NCBI RefSeq assembly: GCF_023101765.2
Contig: NC_064223.1
Span: 6,758,001-6,822,000, forward strand
Direction: 5' to 3'
Source of the DNA: Spodoptera frugiperda
Lineage: Eukaryota > Arthropoda > Insecta > Lepidoptera > Noctuidae
Length of the DNA: 64,000 bases
Part shown: piece after piece, positions 23,592 through 35,200 of the stretch
Layout of the letters: each line of letters starts with the position of its first letter
Numbering within the stretch: position 1 is the first letter of the stretch
The notes under the pieces: model-generated
Told to the model about the DNA's origin: nothing
Seen by the model: only the letters and a program-made list of their open reading frames with translations
Database searches by the model: none
Translations under genes and position numbers: made by a program

Positions 23592-26060
23592 TATATTGCT
23601 TTTTTTGTTATCTTTTCTGTTACATTATTAAAGAACGTAATTATTTTGTATGTCATGCAAATGTATTACAAAACATTTAGGAAAAATTTCAAATTAAATA
23701 GCTTTGACAACTGACAAGTGAAGTGATTTTCTAAAAATTGACAGTGACATAAAAATGTTTACACAGATAAAAAAAGATGGGCAAAAATTCTAAATCTAAT
23801 GATTTCTCCTATTTTAGTTTATGACAGATAGCCTATCATCACCAGCAATCATGAAATAATTGATCTATGCAGTTTTAGTTTAATTTTAGGTGTAGATATT
23901 TATTTATAATTATGTATTATAAATATTATATAGAGTTACATATTATTATTTTTATGTTTATCCATCTGCGATTTTATCTTACCAGCGCGTTCTGGTATTG
24001 GGGCAATAAAAAGTATTATAATAGATTTGAAATCATTATTACCATTGAAAAAACATTCTCAAAAACAAAAATCAGTGAGAAATCATTCTTTACACAATTC
24101 CTTAGAGTTTTTAGATCTTTAATCGAAAAAAGAATACCGCGAAAAAGTTAATTGTTGTATTGTTGCTTAGTTAAATTACCTAGATTCAACTTAATGTTTA
24201 TTAATGAGATTTGTAAGTTTCAATCAAAATTATGTTAATTATCTTTATCAGTTTAAAGGGCAATCAGTGTCGTATATAGCAGCATTTTAACTACGGTGGG
24301 TATTTTAGAGGACATTCATTTATCATAAGCTTTAGCACTCGAACCAAAACTTACCCGAACTCAAAACCGAATCTAAGACATCACGTCCAGCACTTCGGCA
24401 GACAAGCAGCCATACTATGTACTTGACTAGAGTTTTTTATTTCTTGTGGACGTCATTAAGATAATACCTCTAGTTGTTTCATTAATCATGTAATATTCAT
24501 GTTACATACTTATGTTTTTAGGGGGATAGGATGACAAACAAGGAAATGGATCATCACCTGATGATAAGTTATCGAATTCACCCATGGACACCCGAAGTTC
24601 GTTGACAGAAACAGAAAAAACTATAAATCACAAGAGGACTAACTCAGAAGGCGAAACTTACTTTTGGGGAAGGGGGTGAAGTATGTATTGGTCTTACAGT
24701 ATCTATCACGCTAGGCTCATGAAATCATGACTTATGATGAAGAACATGATATAGGTATCTGTACCTACATACAGCCACCAATGAGAAAAAAGCCATTACA
24801 CTGAAAAATATGCAATGACTAAAAAAACACATTATGTACGTTCTTAATGCTTGCCAATTTTTTGCCTTATTTACATTTATGTAGAAATATTATCTTACAT
24901 TTACCTAATTGATTAAAATGCAAATTTACGCCATAAGAATAATTATAGAAGAAGGTGCGGATCCGAATAATTTAATACTAATTGTTACATGCATACATTA
25001 CATTACCTAAAAACTACATTTAATCTAGACAATCCAAATATTAAAGATAAAATATTACGTGTTTAAATGCCAAGATATTAATGCTACTTAGTTACAGAAA
25101 TCCAAAATATTGATCTTGCACTAGATAAATACCGTGCTCGTAGAATTAGACAATGACTTTCTTCGTAGCTCAGAAATTAGATAAACTTTCCGACCTTTCG
25201 CATTACCGGTTCATGTTCATCTTTCATCTATTATGGTCATCTTCGAAATAGTTTAGTACCTTATTAATGCAAATTATGGGTAGCTGGATAAACGACGATA
25301 GGCAGTCTGTAGTCAATTCAAGAAACCTGGTGAAAAAGACCTGTCTACTTAGAACTTCGCTCAACTCAACAGGATAGCTATTGCTTTGTTAAATAAATCC
25401 CATCCCAAAAGGCTGGGTAAGATATATGAAGTACCTCCGTGTGCAGGATGCAGTTGAGTCAACTCAGGTGGAGAAAAGTTCCTCGTACTATGTGCCATAC
25501 TTTTATCATTCATTGCCTACTCATTAGACATTACTTCTGGCTGGGTGGTCACGGTGGCGCTACAGACGCATTAGACGTTTGCTGTTACACCTACATTTTT
25601 TTTATTTATACATCATTAAAGAAAACTTACCTACCCTAAGTACCTACTTAATTAAATAGAATGATTGAAAAAATCATAACCCAATTATTCAATATGCAAT
25701 AATTATACATTACAGAACCTAAATACTTAAGTTAGGTAGGTAGGTACTTTTTTATTTTTATTTTTATGGCGGATTCTCGATTCTCGACTCTAAAACATCA
25801 CAATCATATTTATAGATAGCATTGAACTTTGAACGGATCTTATTACTTTTTAATATTATCGCTAGGTATGATAATATGAACGAGGTAAATTATGTAGGAG
25901 GAGGAGGTATTATTTTCATATCTAGCTAGTACCAGTAAGTCGCCGTCAATGGTAGACGTCTAACATCTATTGACATTATTGACTTGTTTGTAAATTGTCT
26001 CAGTGCCAGTGTAGAGACCGGTTTTTACGTTTTACGAGTAACTACATCCATTTTGTTACA
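23592..26060. other. Divergent spacer between PARL-type gene and the SCCPDH-like gene
   Basis: No coding exon recognised. It contains a short fragment (about 24535-24575, GATCATCACCTGATGATAAG) related to the repeats at 44829 and 50545. The rest is AT-rich sequence without identifiable structure. Confidence 0.4.
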
Positions 26061-27329
26061 ATGTCACGTTTAGACCTCGTAATATTTGGTGCTACAGGCT
26101 TTACGGGTAAGCAAGCTGTAATACATATGGTAAAATTTGCTAAAAAATATGACCTTGCATCATGGGGAGTTGCCGGTCGATCTGAAGCGAAACTTCGCTC
26201 TATGATAACAGAGGTCTCTAAAAAGACTGGAGAAGATATTTCAAGTGTAAAAATCATAATAGCAGATATAGATGATGATCAATCTCTCAAGGATATGTGT
26301 ATTCAAACTAAGATGATTGTTAATTGCTGTGGCCCTTACCGCATGTATGGTGAACCTGTCGTTAAAGCGGCTGTGGAGAACAAGACTAATTATGTCGATG
26401 TAAGTGGTGAACCCCAGTTTATGGAAACAATGCAGATCCGTTATGATGAACAAGCACGGCAAGCCGGAGTGTTTATCGTTAGTGCGTGTGGTTGGGATAG
26501 CATTCCTGCTGATATGGGTGTTATCTTCCTAAAACAACATTTTGCTGGTACTTTAAATTCTGTGGAGTCTTATTTAGAGTCATATTTGCCACCAGAATTT
26601 AAGGCTGAGTCACGAGAACGAGGCCTCATCAATTATGGCACTTGGGAGTCATTGGTATATGGTATTACCCATATGAATGAGTTGCCTGCTCTAAGGAAGA
26701 AGTTGTTTCCTGAACCTCTACCTCGTTTAAAGCCTAAACTTCAACGTCAAACACTGCACAAAAAGGACGGCAAGTGGTATCTCCCATTTCTTGGGGCTGA
26801 TGAGTCAGTTGTCTATCGCACTCAGCGTTATTTATATCACAATGAACAGGAACGTCCTATTCAATTCAAAGCTTACTTCAAATCTGGAAGTTTGGGTCAA
26901 ACCATTTTGAGTATCTTTGGAGCAGTAATACTTTTCATTATGACAAAAATGTCATTTACCAGAAATATTTTGCTTAAATATCCCAAGGCTTGTTCCCTGG
27001 GCATGGTAACAAAGGAGGGTCCCACTGATAATGTTATGAATAATACACATTTTTCATTTGAGCTTATTGGAAAAGGCTGGGAGAGTGGTGCTGATGTACA
27101 GAACACAAAGCCAAATAAAACTGTTGTTGCTAGGGTTACTGGCACGAATCCAGGTTATGGTGCCACAGTTGTAGCACTTCTGATGGCAGCACACACTATT
27201 CTCAAGGAGAGAGAAAAGTTGCCAGGAGCAGGCGGAGTTACAACTCCAGGAGCCGTTTTCAAAAACACAAATTTAATCAACAAACTGATAGAAAACAACT
27301 TGAAGTATGAAATTGTTGGGACCAAGTAA
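26061..27329 (+). CDS. Saccharopine dehydrogenase-like oxidoreductase (SCCPDH family), intronless
   Basis: The family has a saccharopine-dehydrogenase-like Rossmann fold; its members are found on lipid droplets and membranes and their reaction is still unsettled. The 422-residue frame is uninterrupted in one exon. The ATG at 26061 (MSRLDLVIFGATGFTGKQ) is chosen because the nucleotide-binding Gly-x-x-Gly-x-x-Gly starts at residue 10, as in the family; the open frame upstream has no ATG. Also seen: VNCCGPYRMYGEPVVKA, NYVDVSGEPQFME, the ACGWDSIPADMGV segment, a hydrophobic helix around residues 297-312 (ILSIFGAVILFIM), and a C-terminal region (NPGYGATVVALLMAA). Length agrees with animal homologues of about 430. 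The absence of introns is unusual beside the multi-exon neighbours but also applies to two other genes here. Confidence 0.95.
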   Translation: MSRLDLVIFGATGFTGKQAVIHMVKFAKKYDLASWGVAGRSEAKLRSMITEVSKKTGEDISSVKIIIADIDDDQSLKDMCIQTKMIVNCCGPYRMYGEPVVKAAVENKTNYVDVSGEPQFMETMQIRYDEQARQAGVFIVSACGWDSIPADMGVIFLKQHFAGTLNSVESYLESYLPPEFKAESRERGLINYGTWESLVYGITHMNELPALRKKLFPEPLPRLKPKLQRQTLHKKDGKWYLPFLGADESVVYRTQRYLYHNEQERPIQFKAYFKSGSLGQTILSIFGAVILFIMTKMSFTRNILLKYPKACSLGMVTKEGPTDNVMNNTHFSFELIGKGWESGADVQNTKPNKTVVARVTGTNPGYGATVVALLMAAHTILKEREKLPGAGGVTTPGAVFKNTNLINKLIENNLKYEIVGTK

Positions 27330-27449
27330 TACTTGAATTTGCAAGCTTTATTTCTTTATTTATTTTTGGCATTAGAAGTTAAGGTTTACTTTTAAATAAT
27401 ATAACAATGGAAAACTATGTGGTAGGAGGAAAGCATTTCTAATTAAATT

Positions 27450-27455
27450 AATAAA
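27450..27455 (+). terminator. Poly(A) signal of the SCCPDH-like gene
   Basis: AATAAA about 120 bases after the stop codon in an AT-rich 3' UTR. Confidence 0.6.
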
Positions 27456-28474
27456 ATATATACTTGCATAAATATTAAAACTTGTTTCATTTCTTGTACT
27501 AACTATAAAAATCATACAATATTGATGCCTATGTTTTTTTAGAATAGAGGGTAAATAGTACTAAAAAGTATACAATATGAAACATTGAGTCACAAAACTA
27601 TGTACTGTGTTTGTATATTGCTAGACATAGCATAAAACTCAGAGTTTGCTTCATCATGTAATATTATAATACAATAGATAGGAACTTTAATTGAGAGTTA
27701 CAATAAGTGAGGGTAAGATTATTATAAGTAATGTAATTGTGTGTAGTAAGTAAGTACCCACAATTACTAAAAAGTGGGTAATAAGTAAGTAAGAAATAAA
27801 TAAAGGTGTGAGAAAATATAGAGATGAATTTACATTATTTAATCTTTCCTATGACAACACCTACTAGCATACTAGATGAGTTTGTGTAGCTTATGGACTT
27901 CTACTACCTACTTGTAGGTACCTACTATTTATTCTGTGGTATGGACAAGGTGATGAATAATTATTTATAAATGACCTTGGATGGTCAAAGAGGTTTACAT
28001 ATTATTTTATAGGTGTGTTAATCAACTGATAATGAGCTTAACGACAGATAGGTAGGTATTGCATTTGTTTTTGTTTTGCTTGCACGCGTGACCTTATTAG
28101 TATGACCGCGAGATCCTTGGTTCGACCGCTCGCTTGTCTGACTATTGACTTGACTTTCCACTAATCCCAGAATACACTACGTACCTAATTATCTTACTAG
28201 ATAAGTGATTATTAAACCCCTTATTGTGAGATTTCTTAACAACTGAAGAAATGTGCATCAGTTCTTTTCATTGGGGTATAAATGGTGTGGTAGGTATTAT
28301 TTTTAAAACCGAGTCACCTCTTTATCTTTTGACGTTTATTATTAGATATGTTCTCATACTTATTGGTATCCCTATAAAATATTTTATTATTGCATTTGTT
28401 TTCGTCTCGTAATATGTAGGTTTATGTACCTACTTAGGTAAAATTTTTGTTATTTTGGTAGCAAATTTATCGAT

Positions 28475-28550
28475 ATTTCGGCGCGGAAATCGAACCTGTG
28501 ACACGTTGTACAGTAGCCGGTCACTCAACCACTGCACCATCCGTGCACAC
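28475..28550 (-). mobile_element. tRNA-derived SINE head
   Basis: On the minus strand the sequence reads like a tRNA 5' half followed by a B box: TGGTGCAGTGGTTGAGTG (A-box region) and GGTTCGATTTCCGCGCC (B-box region). Spacing suits an internal RNA polymerase III promoter. It lacks a full tRNA cloverleaf, so it is a SINE head rather than a tRNA gene. Confidence 0.6.
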
Positions 28551-29458
28551 CAAAATTATCGATACCTATTACCATTTACAGAACATTTCAGCGAATTTCA
28601 AACAAGTTTCTTTTTGGAAAAGTCAAGGCTATTATTTTGCAAACGACAATAAGAATCGCTGACTTCTGTTGGAATTGTTTTATCTACCTGGTACTTACAG
28701 ATTGTCTTTATTGTTCGGCTTAATAATGCCATTAATTACTCCGTTCTATGAAGAACTCATTGCGTGCACTTCATGGTACGTTGATCTCGGCTCAATGATG
28801 TTGATGGTATTGACTTCTGAAGAAGTAAACGTTCCTTTTTCAAAATTAACATATTTTCACTGCAATGATTCCAGTAGACCGTGAGAATATCCATGTTTGT
28901 GTTACGTGGAAATCAGTCGGTCTTGCGTTATGGATAGTTGGACACTGTTGTATCGAATAGTCGCCTGCGCGGCAGTAAGGCAACAGTAAACCTGTAAACG
29001 ACTAAGCCCTCTACTCTAATCCAATTCACTTACCTTTCAGACTGGTTACACTACACTTGCCATCTCAGTCACTCGCATTCTGTGTTAAGGTTCCGCGATT
29101 TTGAATTTTATTCACTGAAGATAAAATTCTTTTACCTAAGTTTGAGATAAATACACTCAGATCCTTGATGTTTTTGTTTCTTTTTTGCTGTTGCCCGTTG
29201 AACGAGTCATTGCTTTTTTGTACATAGGTACATAATTACATATAACTTAGTTTATCATTATAGAGGTTTGAGATTGTTTTACATTTTTATTGTTTTACCT
29301 TTTAATTTACAATATTATAATAATAAATGTAAAGTAAGTAGTAGAATTTTTCACTATGATCGTTTGATGACTTATTCCGCTGAAGCAATTGTTGACGCTG
29401 TTTTATAGATCTGGCACCAATTTAAAGACTACTAAACATCAGCCTATACTAACATCTA

Positions 29459-29554
29459 GGCTATTCTGTATTGCCAATTCGAAACATTCCAAATGGGCTC
29501 GATCGCATTCTCGCTCATCTTCGAATGTTTCGAATTGACAATTACAGAATAGCC
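29459..29554. mobile_element. 96-bp MITE with terminal inverted repeats and TA duplication
   Basis: Arms starting GGCTATTCTGTATTGCCAAT and, inverted, GGCTATTCTGTAATTGTCAA match over about 32 bases, separated by a loop of roughly 30 bases. TA flanks both ends (29457-29458 and 29555-29556), as expected of Tc1/mariner-type insertion. No coding capacity. Confidence 0.75.
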
Positions 29555-30061
29555 TATCAGAGTACTTAACGTAGGTATATCAAGACACTATGAAGCTGTA
29601 CAAGCAATTGAAAAACTGAATGTAGGTATACCTGTATTAGGTACTTATGCCACTTAATTGTTGACAGCACAAAGAAATCGCATTTGTTATACTTAATCGT
29701 GCTATTTTTGAATGGAATCAATTTTTCTAACAATAATTACAAATCATGAAAAATAGTAAGGTTTTGAAGAACTACACCCCTTGTTGACTGAACTGACAGG
29801 AACACTGAAAAAATCCTATTTGACCCCCATGGTTGAAAACCATCATGGAGCAGAGGAGCTTTCTCGTCTGGGGAAGACGAGACTTAAATACTGATCGATC
29901 AATTAAACCTACCAAGTACCTACCCTGGTATTTCGTTCCACATGTGGGTAGGGATACTGCATTTCACCTACATAACACAGCATAACTGACTGGCACCACG
30001 ATACGTACCTACTAAAACTCACATTACGTAAGTATCTTCTAGCTTCACAAAATAATTTTTT

Positions 30062-30345
30062 TTTTATAACGTCACGCCTTTAATGCCCGAAAGGGTAGGC
30101 AGAGGTGCACGTTATGGCACATAATGCCAATGTACACCCACATATCACAATTTATGTTGTAAGTCCCATGTAATAGGAGGTGAGCCTATTGCCATATATC
30201 GAGCACATTTTCAGACTTCGTGCTACCACTGAGAAATTTCCGAAATACCGATAAAAGCCCAGTAATACTTCGCCCAACCCGGGAATCGAACCCGAGACCC
30301 CTTGCCCGGCAGTCGCACTTGCAACCACTCAGCCAACGAGGCAGG
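30062..30345 (-). mobile_element. tRNA-headed SINE, full-length copy
   Basis: On the minus strand a tRNA-like head carries an A-box-like TGGCTGAGTGGT and an intact B box (GGTTCGATTCC), followed by a body with GGCAATAGGCTCACCTCC and an end with GCACCTCTGCCTACCC and AAAGGCGTGACG. A related diverged copy is at 17540-17815 and a 3' fragment at 61187-61232. Confidence 0.8.
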
Positions 30346-30575
30346 CATCAATAACAAAAATTAGGTTTCTAAAAACTTTTTTCCAGTCTCTGAGTCTGTC
30401 TATTTGATTAACCGGCCGGGTACTATAGGTATCCTAACGTACAAAGTAAGTAGGTTAGGTAGGCTATCCACAGGTAACTGGATTGCTACCTGTGGATAGC
30501 AATGAAGCATGTGGCAGATGTTTACATTTTGCTTGATATTACTTGTGTCTGATATTGACTTATTACATACCTATC

Positions 30576-30700
30576 TATATTGACTGCCTCATTGGTTGAG
30601 AGCTTACATCCATGATTACCAAGCAAGTTGTCTCGGGTTTGACTCTCGGGTCGTTCAAGAGTTTTGATAGACTATTACTGAAATTTCAAAAGAAATATAC
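30576..30700 (+). mobile_element. tRNA-like SINE, plus orientation
   Basis: TGCCTCATTGGTTGAGAGC (A-box region) and CTCGGGTTTGACTCTCGGG (B-box region) are spaced as in tRNA-derived SINEs. The head resembles the 30062-30345 family in opposite orientation, but the downstream body differs. Confidence 0.5.
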
Positions 30701-31103
30701 GTGTACCTATACAGAAATGGATCGTGGCCTGGGATAACACACAAGATTATTTATTTCTTTAATTATTTAAACAGTGTGATACTTAGATACATTTCACTTC
30801 TTAAAATAAATCTAGCCAACCAATTAGGTTAAATTCCCTACATCATAAAATATGTATAGTAAATCTTAATATTGCTTTATTCCTAAACTACTGCGGATAC
30901 CATGTTCCTTCGCATTATTACGTAAATGCGTACGCAATTTTAACGAGTATGAGGGACCATTGGTTTTATTAAGCCGGTTTCCAATTTGAATACAGTTGGT
31001 AACGTTACCTAAGGGCTCTTTTGCTAAGGAACAAACATTTTTATTGTGCTCGAGTCTGAATAGGGGGGTTGGAGTGGGGTGGCTGGTGCCCTGCGCGCAT
31101 GCT

Positions 31104-31229
31104 CCATTCAGTCGGCGACCCGGTGCGACCCTCGTCAACTTCAGTCCACACCTGAGGAGCTCAAGGCGATCCCTCGTGTTTCTACACTTCAAGCGATTTT
31201 AGGACTATAAAATCCTACACTATTCAAAA
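31104..31229 (+). promoter_or_regulatory. Candidate noncoding first exon and promoter of the PiT-type transporter
   Basis: A GC-richer island with arthropod initiator words TCAGT at 31108 and 31141 ends at a good donor (GTAAGT at 31230). The next downstream gene on this strand is the phosphate transporter, whose start codon is at 32249. The exon would be 5' UTR only. Splicing is inferred. Confidence 0.4.
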
Positions 31230-32248
31230 GTAAGTGACAATTTTATTTCTCTGTATGGTAATTGATTACGTAATTGATTTGCGAGTGTTAGACTTAATTA
31301 GATTTTCATTGATGTGACATGGTGTTTGGTCCATAACGACACGTGTTATACGATAGAGCTCTGACATGAGCTGACACTTTAAAAATATACAGCGATGATG
31401 GAAACTAAAGACATGTGACGCAATCTGGTGAAATTAACCATTATACCACCTCCTTATAAAGGGAACTCGTGCAGAATTTGGTGTTTATCTCGTGTCGGTT
31501 GCTGGATCTGTGATCGTTATTTTAGCGCGATTTTAATAAATCAAATGGCGTCGAATCGATATCGTGGAAACATGTGGACATCCATTTTGGACGCTCTTAG
31601 TTATTTATTATGTGTGGAGAATGGGTTGTATTCTACGGTTAGCATGATAAATTCCTATGTAACTATTCTTATAAGAAATTAAAACTAAAACCCCATAGTT
31701 AATTATTGTCATACTTACGTAGTTCCTTCCCTATTTAGGCAGCTATATTTGCGGTATTACTGTGGGATCATTAATAGTAGATAGCAAATATTTTACATGT
31801 TTGTCTACTTTCTTAACTTGTGTATTATTTTTACAGAAATGATGAAGCCGAAATTAACAAGCCATCCTCATCTATACGAAAGACTCTTTAAACATCAAAC
31901 ATTGTGACGCACAACCACCACATAAGTTTCGAATTACTTTATTTCTAAATATTTAAAATTTATAACTAGTTTACCAATTGCTTTTAAAGTCGTAACTAAT
32001 TATTACCTGTAAATCTTTAGCTACTATTTATATGCATATTCTATAGTTATTTTTCTATAAAGGAATGGAAATTCGACTGTTTAAAGATAAGAAAGGATTG
32101 TTTTCGACAAGTGTTAAGGAATTAATATAAATATAGAGCCAAGCTTATCGTTAACTATGGTAATATTTGCGTTTGGTTAGGTGCTACAGAAATGTTTTTT
32201 TATATGAAAATTTATTAGTGATTCGACAGTTATTGGAAAGGCAAAATA

Positions 32249-35200
32249 ATGGAACCGTTTTCTGATGATTTGCTATGGCTAGTGGTTAGTGGGTTTGTTG
32301 TGGCGTTCATACTGGCTTTCGGTATTGGTGCCAACGATGTGGCTAACTCGTTTGGGACCAGCGTCGGCTCCAAGGTGCTCACACTTACGCAGGCTTGCAT
32401 ACTTGCAACTATCTTCGAGATCGCAGGCTCTGTGCTCATAGGTAAGTGAAACCTATCACTTATTTAGTCATAGTGAAAAATACAATCACTGAATCTGAAT
32501 CACATTAGGTATTTCAGCAAAAAATGTGAGGTTAATCATTGACCTTAATTACCTGGCTTTATGTGGGTCAGTCGTTTCCCAAGAAGTAGTAAATCACCTA
32601 GTATTGACCACTAAGCTTATCGTTGTTTTATACTTTTATTTACCTATTCACCCATTTACCTATTTATTATAATTTTATGAGAATCAGCATCTCGTTTCTT
32701 TACAGGATATAAGGTATCGGACACAATGCGTAAAGGCATTCTGGACGTGTCGTTATATGCTGATGGGGGTGAGAAGCTGTTAGCTGCGGGATGTCTGTCG
32801 GCGCTGATCTCTGGCGCCATCTGGCTGATCGTGGCCACGGCGCTGCGGCTGCCTGTGTCTGGCACGCACTCCATGGTCGGGGCCACTGTGGGCTTCACGC
32901 TCACTGCTAAAGGCCCTGTAGGTGTGCGCTGGTCTACACTCGGAGCTATTGGTGAGCAAAAACATATCTTATACGACCACCACTCACCGTCATTGTCCCA
33001 TATACTTCCCTGAATTACACAGTTGTTCATTAATGTCTCTAAAATTTGATTGTTTCGACTTTCGATGTATGTTTGTATGGTTGCGCTATTGTAGATCCGG
33101 GATAAAAGAGTTGCATTGCTTGGAAATGTATAGCTGACACGACACATGTATATGGTTGGAATATGTAGAGTAGTGTGTTGTAGGTATCAGTACTTTTATA
33201 TACTAAAGTCTACTCAGAAGCACCTAACTACTCATATATCTTATTCGTGTCTATTAAAGTTAATCACCTGGTCATAACAAATTCAGACTTCTTGCCAAAA
33301 TATATTTACCATATCTGGCTCTGCTTAGTCATAAACAACGAAATCTTAGGTAGACAAGTTTTTTCTAGGCTTTTTTTGGTTATGTTAATTAGTCTCATTG
33401 TAATAGGAAGCGAGTACTTGACAAAAACATTGTTATTCGGTTTTTCAACGATGTACTTTAACCTGATGATTTTGGTCATTAAGTTGTAAGCTTAGACAAT
33501 TCACGTAAATATCGTTTTTATGTAGGTGCCTGCACAGTTTTTTCTGTAATTAACATAGGTAAAGAAACGGAGTTGTGGACTCTCGGCTTTTAGAGCTGCG
33601 GACTACCTGGCAGATTTACCGGGGCTTTGGCTATAAAAGCAGGAGTAGGAACGGGGTAGTTTTTAGTCAGTAAGAGTCTGACATTTCCTCTCGCCTCGCC
33701 TAAGGCGGGAGAAGTCATTGGATGATTTTCCACTCTTAGAAAAAAAACAAAAAAGATCTGAATATTACGTAGCTAAGCAGACGCATTATATCGGTATCAC
33801 TTTGTCAGAGTTAAACAAAGGCACGCGCAGAAAGGGAGAGTTATGCAAAGACTTATGAAAATAGAGCGAACCAGCGATCATTTTGATATCTTTAGATTTA
33901 CGGGCCATTCGGTTGATTATTCATTATTCCTGCTGACGTCTGTTGTTCGTTTTCAGTTCAAGGTCGAAGCTTTTCAAGCGATTTGCGTGCGTAATGTATG
34001 TACCTTGGGTCGTATTTTAAATGACAACATCATTATCCTGTATCTGCGTACTTGGTCCGTTATTGACGTAATTACTTAGCTACCCAGCAACCAGTAATTA
34101 CATTGTAGGAGGAGTTAGGGAATTAAGGAGAACGGTTAATTAATAGAAGATGTGGTCCCTCTTAGGGTAATGTTATACGGTATGTACAAGCTAGTTAGTA
34201 GCTACTTAGCTTGGTATACATGAACATAATATTTAATGCAAATATGAGGCACTTAGTTTTCATTATAATGGCAGAACATAGAAATGTTTACTCTCTTTAA
34301 CCTTGGACTAAATTACGTCCCAACATAAAGTGTATTTGGTATTTAGTCTCTTGTGCGATCAAAGGAAGCGTCTTAGAACCTTGAGAGCTCAAGGTTACGG
34401 TCGGAAGTGGTTTACGAACCAAAGAGTTGGTAATGGTATTTACCTATTACATAATTGACGTTTTTGCAGATTCACATGAATCCGTTTTAGTTGTGTGCAC
34501 AAAATAGATAATATCTGTTTTGTGGTTGTGTGGGTAAAGTTATCAATGTATGTAGGTACATATGTATACCTTTCGTAGCAGTCGTAGCAACCGGTTGTTG
34601 TAGCTCTTCGTAGGCACGTTCATTTGTTTTATTGTGTTTGAGTGCTACAATCATTGGAGCGTTTCATCTTCCGATTGAACGTGATTCAATAGGTATCGTA
34701 TAGGACAAAACTAGTGGGATCTAAGCGTTACGTTGGGAATGACAATGTTAATGTTAAGTTTATTTTTTATGTTCATATAGATATTTGGTTTTGATTTATT
34801 TATTTTTTTAAGTTTATACTGCATTTACCGTATTAGGTGTTACCTGTAAAGATAGATGTAATGTTAAGATAAATAAATAAATTAATTAACTAAGTACATA
34901 TCAGCTGTCTCATATACCGTGTGAAGGCATTATAAGTCTAAAGTTTATTGCTATAAGTATAATATTGATTTGTGTTTTGTCCCCAGTGTTGTCATGGTTC
35001 ATATCTCCAGCGTTGAGTGGCACGGCGTCCGCCATCCTGTACTGGCTGGTGCGCCGCTTCATCCTCCGGGCGACGCAGCCTGTCAAGTCGGGGCTGACGG
35101 CGCTGCCATTCTTCTACGGGGCCACCATGGCCGTCAACGTGCTGAGTGTGGTGCATGATGGGCCTAAGCGTAAGTATACAGTCGTGATCGTTACACTAGG

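Larger units (their letters stand above)
27456..31103. other. Intergenic region with SINEs and a MITE
   Basis: No coding exon recognised. Repeat content described separately: a tRNA-like head at 28475-28550, a MITE at 29459-29554, a full SINE at 30062-30345 and a tRNA-like SINE at 30576-30700. The remainder is AT-rich with GTAGGTA/TACCTAC microsatellite-like words. Confidence 0.5.

Noticed and set aside
30062..30345. Possible tRNA gene on the minus strand
   Set aside because: A and B boxes are present, but the acceptor and anticodon stems do not form a proper cloverleaf, and related copies share a non-tRNA body, so it is a SINE.
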